Assembly (NCBI GenBank): GCA_035429725.1
Contig: DAOMFI010000029.1
Coordinates: 1-27,488, forward strand
Length of the DNA: 27,488 nt
Direction of reading: 5' to 3'
Origin: JALORV01 sp035429725
GTDB lineage: Bacteria > Pseudomonadota > Gammaproteobacteria > Burkholderiales > Burkholderiaceae_F
How positions within the stretch are numbered: the first letter of the stretch is position 1; the number at the start of each line of letters is the position of its first letter. Shown one piece after another: positions 24,094 to 27,488 of the stretch. The position numbers were made by a program, and so were the translations under genes. The notes beneath the pieces were generated by a model. That model was not told the DNA's origin. It did not search any database and worked only from the letters and a program-made list of their open reading frames with translations.

Positions 24094-25050
24094 ATGTCCT
24101 TGCCACCTTTGCTGCGCGACGGCCTGCGCCTGCCGGTCATCGGTGCGCCGATGTTCATTGTCAGCGGGCCTGAACTGGTGCTGGCGCAATGCAAGGCCGG
24201 CATCGTCGGCAGCTTCCCTGCGCTGAATGCCAGGCCGCCGGAACTGCTCGAGACATGGCTCGTTCGCATAAGCAAGGAACTCGCCGACCATAAGACGCAG
24301 CACCCCGAAGCGAAGGTCGCCCCGTTCGCGGTGAACCAGATCGTGCATTCGAGCAACACGCGCCTGCAGCACGACCTCGACCTCTGCGTGAAGCACCGCG
24401 TGCCGATCATGATCACCAGCCTGCGCGCGCCCGACGCCGTGGTCGAGGCCGCGCACAGCTACGGCGGGCTGGTGTTCCACGACGTGACCACCATCAAGCA
24501 CGCCAAGCGCGCGCTCGAAGCGGGAGTGGACGGACTGATCCTCGTCTGCGCCGGCGCCGGCGGCCACGCGGGCCGGCTGTCACCGTTTGCGCTGGTGCCC
24601 GAAGTGCGCCAGTTTTACGACGGCTGCTTGATCCTCTCCGGCTCCATCGCCAGCGGCGGCGCGATCCTCGCCGCGCAGGCGCTGGGCGCGGACCTCGCCT
24701 ACATCGGCACCCGCTTCATCGCCAGCGAAGAAGCCAACGCGCCCGCCGCGTACAAGGAGATGATCGTCGACAGCCGCGCCGAGGACATCGTCTACACCAA
24801 CCTCTTCACCGGCGTGCACGGCAACTACCTGAAGGGCAGCGTCGTCAACGCGGGCATGGACCCCGACAACCTGCCCGAGAGCGACAAGAGCAAGATGGAC
24901 TTCGGCTCCGGCAGCGCCAAGGCCAAGGCCTGGAAGGACATCTGGGGCGCCGGCCAGGGCGTGGGCCAGATGAGCGACGCGCCGCCGGCCGGCGTCATCG
25001 TCGAGCGGCTGGAAGCGGAGTACCGGGCGGCGCGGGAGCGGGTGACCTAG
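24094..25050 (+). CDS. Nitronate monooxygenase (2-nitropropane dioxygenase family)
   Basis: A 318-residue FMN-dependent TIM-barrel enzyme that oxidises nitronates to carbonyl compounds and nitrite, or a related FMN oxidoreductase. Seen: the N-terminal PVIGAPMFIVSGPELV (14-29), GIVGSFPALNAR (36-47), the catalytic-region AGAGGHAGR at 153-161 with His158, the phosphate-binding SGSIASGGAI (182-191) and IGTRFIASEE (204-213). Length and motifs are standard. GGAGAGGGAG three bases before the ATG is a very strong ribosome-binding site. It is a single-gene unit, with a 286-base gap upstream and a 225-base gap with two inverted repeats downstream. Confidence 0.92.
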   Translation: MSLPPLLRDGLRLPVIGAPMFIVSGPELVLAQCKAGIVGSFPALNARPPELLETWLVRISKELADHKTQHPEAKVAPFAVNQIVHSSNTRLQHDLDLCVKHRVPIMITSLRAPDAVVEAAHSYGGLVFHDVTTIKHAKRALEAGVDGLILVCAGAGGHAGRLSPFALVPEVRQFYDGCLILSGSIASGGAILAAQALGADLAYIGTRFIASEEANAPAAYKEMIVDSRAEDIVYTNLFTGVHGNYLKGSVVNAGMDPDNLPESDKSKMDFGSGSAKAKAWKDIWGAGQGVGQMSDAPPAGVIVERLEAEYRAARERVT

Positions 25051-25078
25051 ATCGTGCCCGGGGACCAACCATCCATTC

Positions 25079-25099
25079 CGTGGATGACAATCATCCACG
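25079..25099. repeat. Inverted repeat after the nitronate monooxygenase gene
   Basis: CGTGGATGA and TCATCCACG pair perfectly over nine bases around a CAA loop, 28 bases past the stop at 25050. Without a T-tract it is not a classic terminator; it may still end or protect the transcript, or be a protein-binding palindrome. Confidence 0.45.
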
Positions 25100-25205
25100 C
25101 CGTGACTGATCCGCCAGGGCTTGTCGCGCGGCTATGCGAAGCCAGCCTGCAGGACGAGCAGGCAGCGCAACACCATGAAGCCCGAACATTCGCTGGAGGA
25201 TTTTC

Positions 25206-25232
25206 ATGGAGGACGTCCGTCTTGGACCCTGA
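25206..25232 (+). CDS. Possible eight-codon leader peptide
   Basis: ATG at 25206 with GGAGGA six bases or so ahead encodes MEDVRLGP and stops at TGA 25230-25232, inside the left arm of the palindrome at 25227-25263. Ribosomes ending here would sit on the stem before the ATPase gene. The frame is very short and may be chance. Confidence 0.2.
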   Translation: MEDVRLGP

Positions 25233-25263
25233 AAATCCCGCACAGAAAGCGGGAATTTCAGGG
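25227..25263. promoter_or_regulatory. 15-bp palindrome before the DUF4143-type ATPase gene
   Basis: CCCTGAAAATCCCGC (25227-25241) and GCGGGAATTTCAGGG (25249-25263) are inverted repeats with one mismatch around a seven-base loop, ending 12 bases before the ATG at 25276. As DNA it is a large operator-like dyad; as RNA it would fold over the only ribosome-binding-like bases (AGGG at its end). Either reading suggests tight or self-regulated expression. Confidence 0.6.
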
Positions 25264-25275
25264 TAGCATCCGCAC

Positions 25276-26421
25276 ATGCCCGAGCTGATTCAGCGAACCC
25301 GGCTCCGTGCGGAGGTCGCACGGCTGCTCGCGCAGTTTCGCGGCGTCCTTCTTGTCGGTCCGCGTCAGGTCGGAAAGACGACGCTCGCGCGCTCCTTCGT
25401 CGCCCCGGAATCCCCGAACTACTTCGACCTCGAGGACGCCACCGTCGAGGCGCAGTTTCGCGCGCCGAAGGAACTCCTTTCGCCTTTGACAGGCCTTGTA
25501 GTCATTGACGAGGTGCAGCACGCACCTGAGCTGTTTCAACAGCTGCGCGTCCTGATGGATCGCGAGGCAAGTCCGGCGAAGTTCCTGCTGCTGGGCAGCG
25601 CGTCGACGGCCCTGCTGCGCCAAGCCGGAGAGTCGCTACTCGGCCGGGTGGCCGTCGTGGAGGTCGGAGGGTTTGACCTCGAGGAAGTTGGCATCCCACG
25701 CTCGCGGGAATTGTGGTTTCGGGGCAGCGCCCCGCTCTCGTTCCTCGCGCGCGACGATGAGCAGAGCCTCGAATGGCGGACCAGATTCATTGAAATCTTC
25801 CTGGCACGTGACCTGCCGGCGCTTGGAGTTAATGTCCCGGCACCGGCCATGCATCGCTTCTGGATGATGCTGACTCACTATCACGGCCAGACCTGGAATG
25901 CGGCCGATCCGGCGCGGTCGCTGGGTGTGAACGAAAGCACGGTGCGCCGGTACCTGGATTGGCTGACCCAGACGTACATGGTGCGCCAGCTGCAGCCCTG
26001 GCACGAGAACCTCGGCAAGCGGCAGGTGAAGTCGCCGAAGATCTACTTCCGCGATACGGGCCTGCTTCACGCCCTGGCGGGAATACGCACCGAGGCCGAG
26101 TTGGTCCGAAGCCCGCGCCTCGGCGCCTCCTGGGAGGGCTTTGCTCTCGAGCAGGTCCTGCGGCTGACCCAGCCGGACCAGGCCTACTTCTGGGCCACGC
26201 ACACAGGCGCCGAACTGGACCTGATGATGTTCAAGTACGGCAAGCGCATCGGCGTCGAGTTCAAGTACATGGATGCCCCGTCATTGACGCGCTCGATGTC
26301 GATTGCGCTGCACGACCTCAAGCTCGACGCGCTCTATGTCGTTTATCCGGGCAGCCGGCGCTACTTCCTGGCCGAGAAGATCGAAGCCGTCTCCTTGGCG
26401 CAGTTCGTTGCAACGCCGTGA
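25276..26421 (+). CDS. AAA-type ATPase with DUF4143 C-terminal domain
   Basis: A 381-residue protein. Walker A is GPRQVGKTT at 28-36 and Walker B is LVVIDEVQHAPEL at 74-86, followed by a sensor-like LLLGSAST. The middle part has a winged-helix look (AADPARSLGVNESTVRRYLDWLTQTYMV). The C-terminal part, with GAELDLMMFKYGKRIGVEFKY, carries the Glu-Asp...Glu-x-Lys pattern of restriction-endonuclease-like folds seen in DUF4143 proteins. Family length and order are normal and nothing is broken. Such ATPases are sporadically distributed and of unknown function, sometimes discussed with toxin-antitoxin or defence-like genes. It stands alone behind a palindrome and ends 97 bases before a convergent, apparently truncated AAA+ gene. 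Confidence 0.88.
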   Translation: MPELIQRTRLRAEVARLLAQFRGVLLVGPRQVGKTTLARSFVAPESPNYFDLEDATVEAQFRAPKELLSPLTGLVVIDEVQHAPELFQQLRVLMDREASPAKFLLLGSASTALLRQAGESLLGRVAVVEVGGFDLEEVGIPRSRELWFRGSAPLSFLARDDEQSLEWRTRFIEIFLARDLPALGVNVPAPAMHRFWMMLTHYHGQTWNAADPARSLGVNESTVRRYLDWLTQTYMVRQLQPWHENLGKRQVKSPKIYFRDTGLLHALAGIRTEAELVRSPRLGASWEGFALEQVLRLTQPDQAYFWATHTGAELDLMMFKYGKRIGVEFKYMDAPSLTRSMSIALHDLKLDALYVVYPGSRRYFLAEKIEAVSLAQFVATP

Positions 26422-26518
26422 CCAGCGACTGAGCCCCGGCTCGCCGGGCTATCGACGAACTCGTCACCACCGCCGGCTGGCCCGGCTAGAAAGGCGGCCG
26501 CCGTATCAGCGCGCGCTC

Positions 26519-27488
26519 TCACACCTTCGGCCACGGAAAGCGCAGCACGCGCCACGGGCGGCGAGCTCCTGCGGTAGAAAGCGCCGTGTCGAGATTCTCG
26601 TTGAGGTTGGACGCGAGGATCAGCGCGCCCTCGTAGGCCTCGATCCGCTGCAGCAGGTAATCGATTGCGGCATTGGCGTAGCGGTCGTGCGAGTCTTTCA
26701 CCTCGGTGCGCTTGCCGAACAGCGCGTCGGCCTCGTCGAAGAAGAGCACAGCGTCCTGCTGCTCCGCGCGTTCGAAGATCACTTCAAGGTTCTTTTCGGT
26801 CTCGCCGAGGTACTTGCTGACGACACGGGAGAGGTCGACGCGGAAGATCGGCATCTCTAGCGCGCCCGCGAGCACATGCGCCGCCAGCGTCTTGCCGGTG
26901 CCCGGCGCACCGACCAGGAGTGCGGCAATGCCAGCCGCCCCCTCGCGGCGCACCGCCGCGAGCAGATCGTCCGGATCCGGAGCAGGCGCCGCAGCCATCA
27001 TTGCCGCCAGCAGCGACTCAACGGCCTCGACCAGGTCGACATCGTCCCTCGACGTGCCGGAGCCCTCCGCCGATTCGGTCAACGACGCCAGCCAGTCGAA
27101 GATGCGGCTGCCCGCCGCGGCCTGCGAGCGATAGCGCGCGAGGTTGCGCGCGCCACCCACCTCCTGCTGCTCCACGCGTTCGATCAGCTGCCACACGTCG
27201 CGCGCGCCAAAGGCTTGCAGCAGTTCCGGCTCGCCGAGCACCGCAAACATCGGCCCGACCTCCTGCCGCAGCCGCCGCGCCGCGGCAGTCAGAAGACCGC
27301 CGCCGTGCGCCGAAGCATTGGCCGCCAGATCCAGCGCCGCCGCGCGCACGGCGGCATTCTCGGCAGTTGGCGGCACCGTGAGGCCGACGGCTCCGTACTG
27401 CCGTGCGTACGCCGACACCGCGGCCAGAAAGCGAAGCCAGAGCGAAAGAAACTCGCGGTTCGGCTCGCCGCCGGACCCATCGGCAGCC
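26519..27488 (-). CDS. AAA+ ATPase (5' end outside window; abrupt C-terminus)
   Basis: The frame is open from the window edge for 323 codons; an internal GTG at 27418 is not needed as start. After an alpha-helical N-terminal region come Walker A GAPGTGKTLAAHVLAG, a DLSRVVSKYLGETEKNLE pore-loop block, Walker B AVLFFDEADALFGKRTEVKD, DSHDRYANAAIDYLL, and sensor 1 LILASNLNENLDTA. This is the FtsH/CDC48-like group often found in phage-tail-like or contractile injection clusters. Right after sensor 1 the sequence changes to LSTAGARRPWRVLRFPWPKV and stops. The arginine-finger region normally seen here and the whole C-terminal helical lid are missing, so the gene is probably frameshifted or truncated. 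Confidence 0.82.
   Translation of the reverse strand, partial: AADGSGGEPNREFLSLWLRFLAAVSAYARQYGAVGLTVPPTAENAAVRAAALDLAANASAHGGGLLTAAARRLRQEVGPMFAVLGEPELLQAFGARDVWQLIERVEQQEVGGARNLARYRSQAAAGSRIFDWLASLTESAEGSGTSRDDVDLVEAVESLLAAMMAAAPAPDPDDLLAAVRREGAAGIAALLVGAPGTGKTLAAHVLAGALEMPIFRVDLSRVVSKYLGETEKNLEVIFERAEQQDAVLFFDEADALFGKRTEVKDSHDRYANAAIDYLLQRIEAYEGALILASNLNENLDTALSTAGARRPWRVLRFPWPKV

Noticed and set aside
26432..26450. GC hairpin after the DUF4143 gene as terminator
   Set aside because: It has a bulge, a tiny loop and no T-tract; too weak to call.

Overview
This is a GC-rich window (roughly two thirds G+C by eye) from a proteobacterium, most likely a betaproteobacterium. The lineage call rests on a QseBC-like two-component pair linked to cytochrome b561/diheme cytochrome/SHP genes, a YihG-type acyltransferase, a short folate-independent-type methionine synthase, and c-type cytochromes with Sec signals. 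A run of exactly 100 N at 14232-14331 marks a scaffold gap, so this is a draft or metagenomic assembly. No tRNA, rRNA, CRISPR array, transposase or integrase was seen.

Layout. 1-4226: a partial MetE-like methionine synthase (-), an FG-GAP repeat lipoprotein (+), a PlsC-family acyltransferase (-) and an unrecognised 384-residue protein (+). 4339-11507: a nucleotide, NAD and RNA-repair block. It holds a small protein plus a divergent PRPP synthetase (+), a convergent phosphotransferase-fold protein (-), then a tight five-gene operon (+): alpha/beta hydrolase, phosphoribosyltransferase, nicotinate phosphoribosyltransferase, archease and RtcB RNA ligase. 11497-15353: a minus-strand operon PepSY protein > SHP-type cytochrome > diheme cytochrome c > cytochrome b561 > response regulator > histidine kinase, interrupted by the gap. 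15474-15570: a decayed copy of the rtcB 3' end. 15627-20890: two paralogous class I cytochromes c, a DHH phosphoesterase, a solitary GroEL without GroES, and a divergent RNase Z-like metallo-beta-lactamase protein. 21197-27488: a large lipoprotein, a small helical protein, a nitronate monooxygenase, a DUF4143-type ATPase behind a strong palindrome, and a partial AAA+ ATPase with an abrupt C-terminus.

How it may work together. I found exact TTGA-N6-TCAA dyads (FNR/ANR/DNR-type cores) upstream of the PRPP synthetase operon, upstream of the hydrolase-to-rtcB operon and between the cytochrome c and DHH genes. A one-mismatch version lies upstream of each cytochrome c paralogue. I infer that the block is a low-oxygen response locus combining PRPP supply, NAD salvage, RNA repair/processing, protein folding and periplasmic electron carriers. 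The SHP/DHC/b561 module fits the oxygen theme (SHP is an oxygen-binding cytochrome), but it lies between direct repeats of the rtcB 3' end and looks like a later insertion into the locus.
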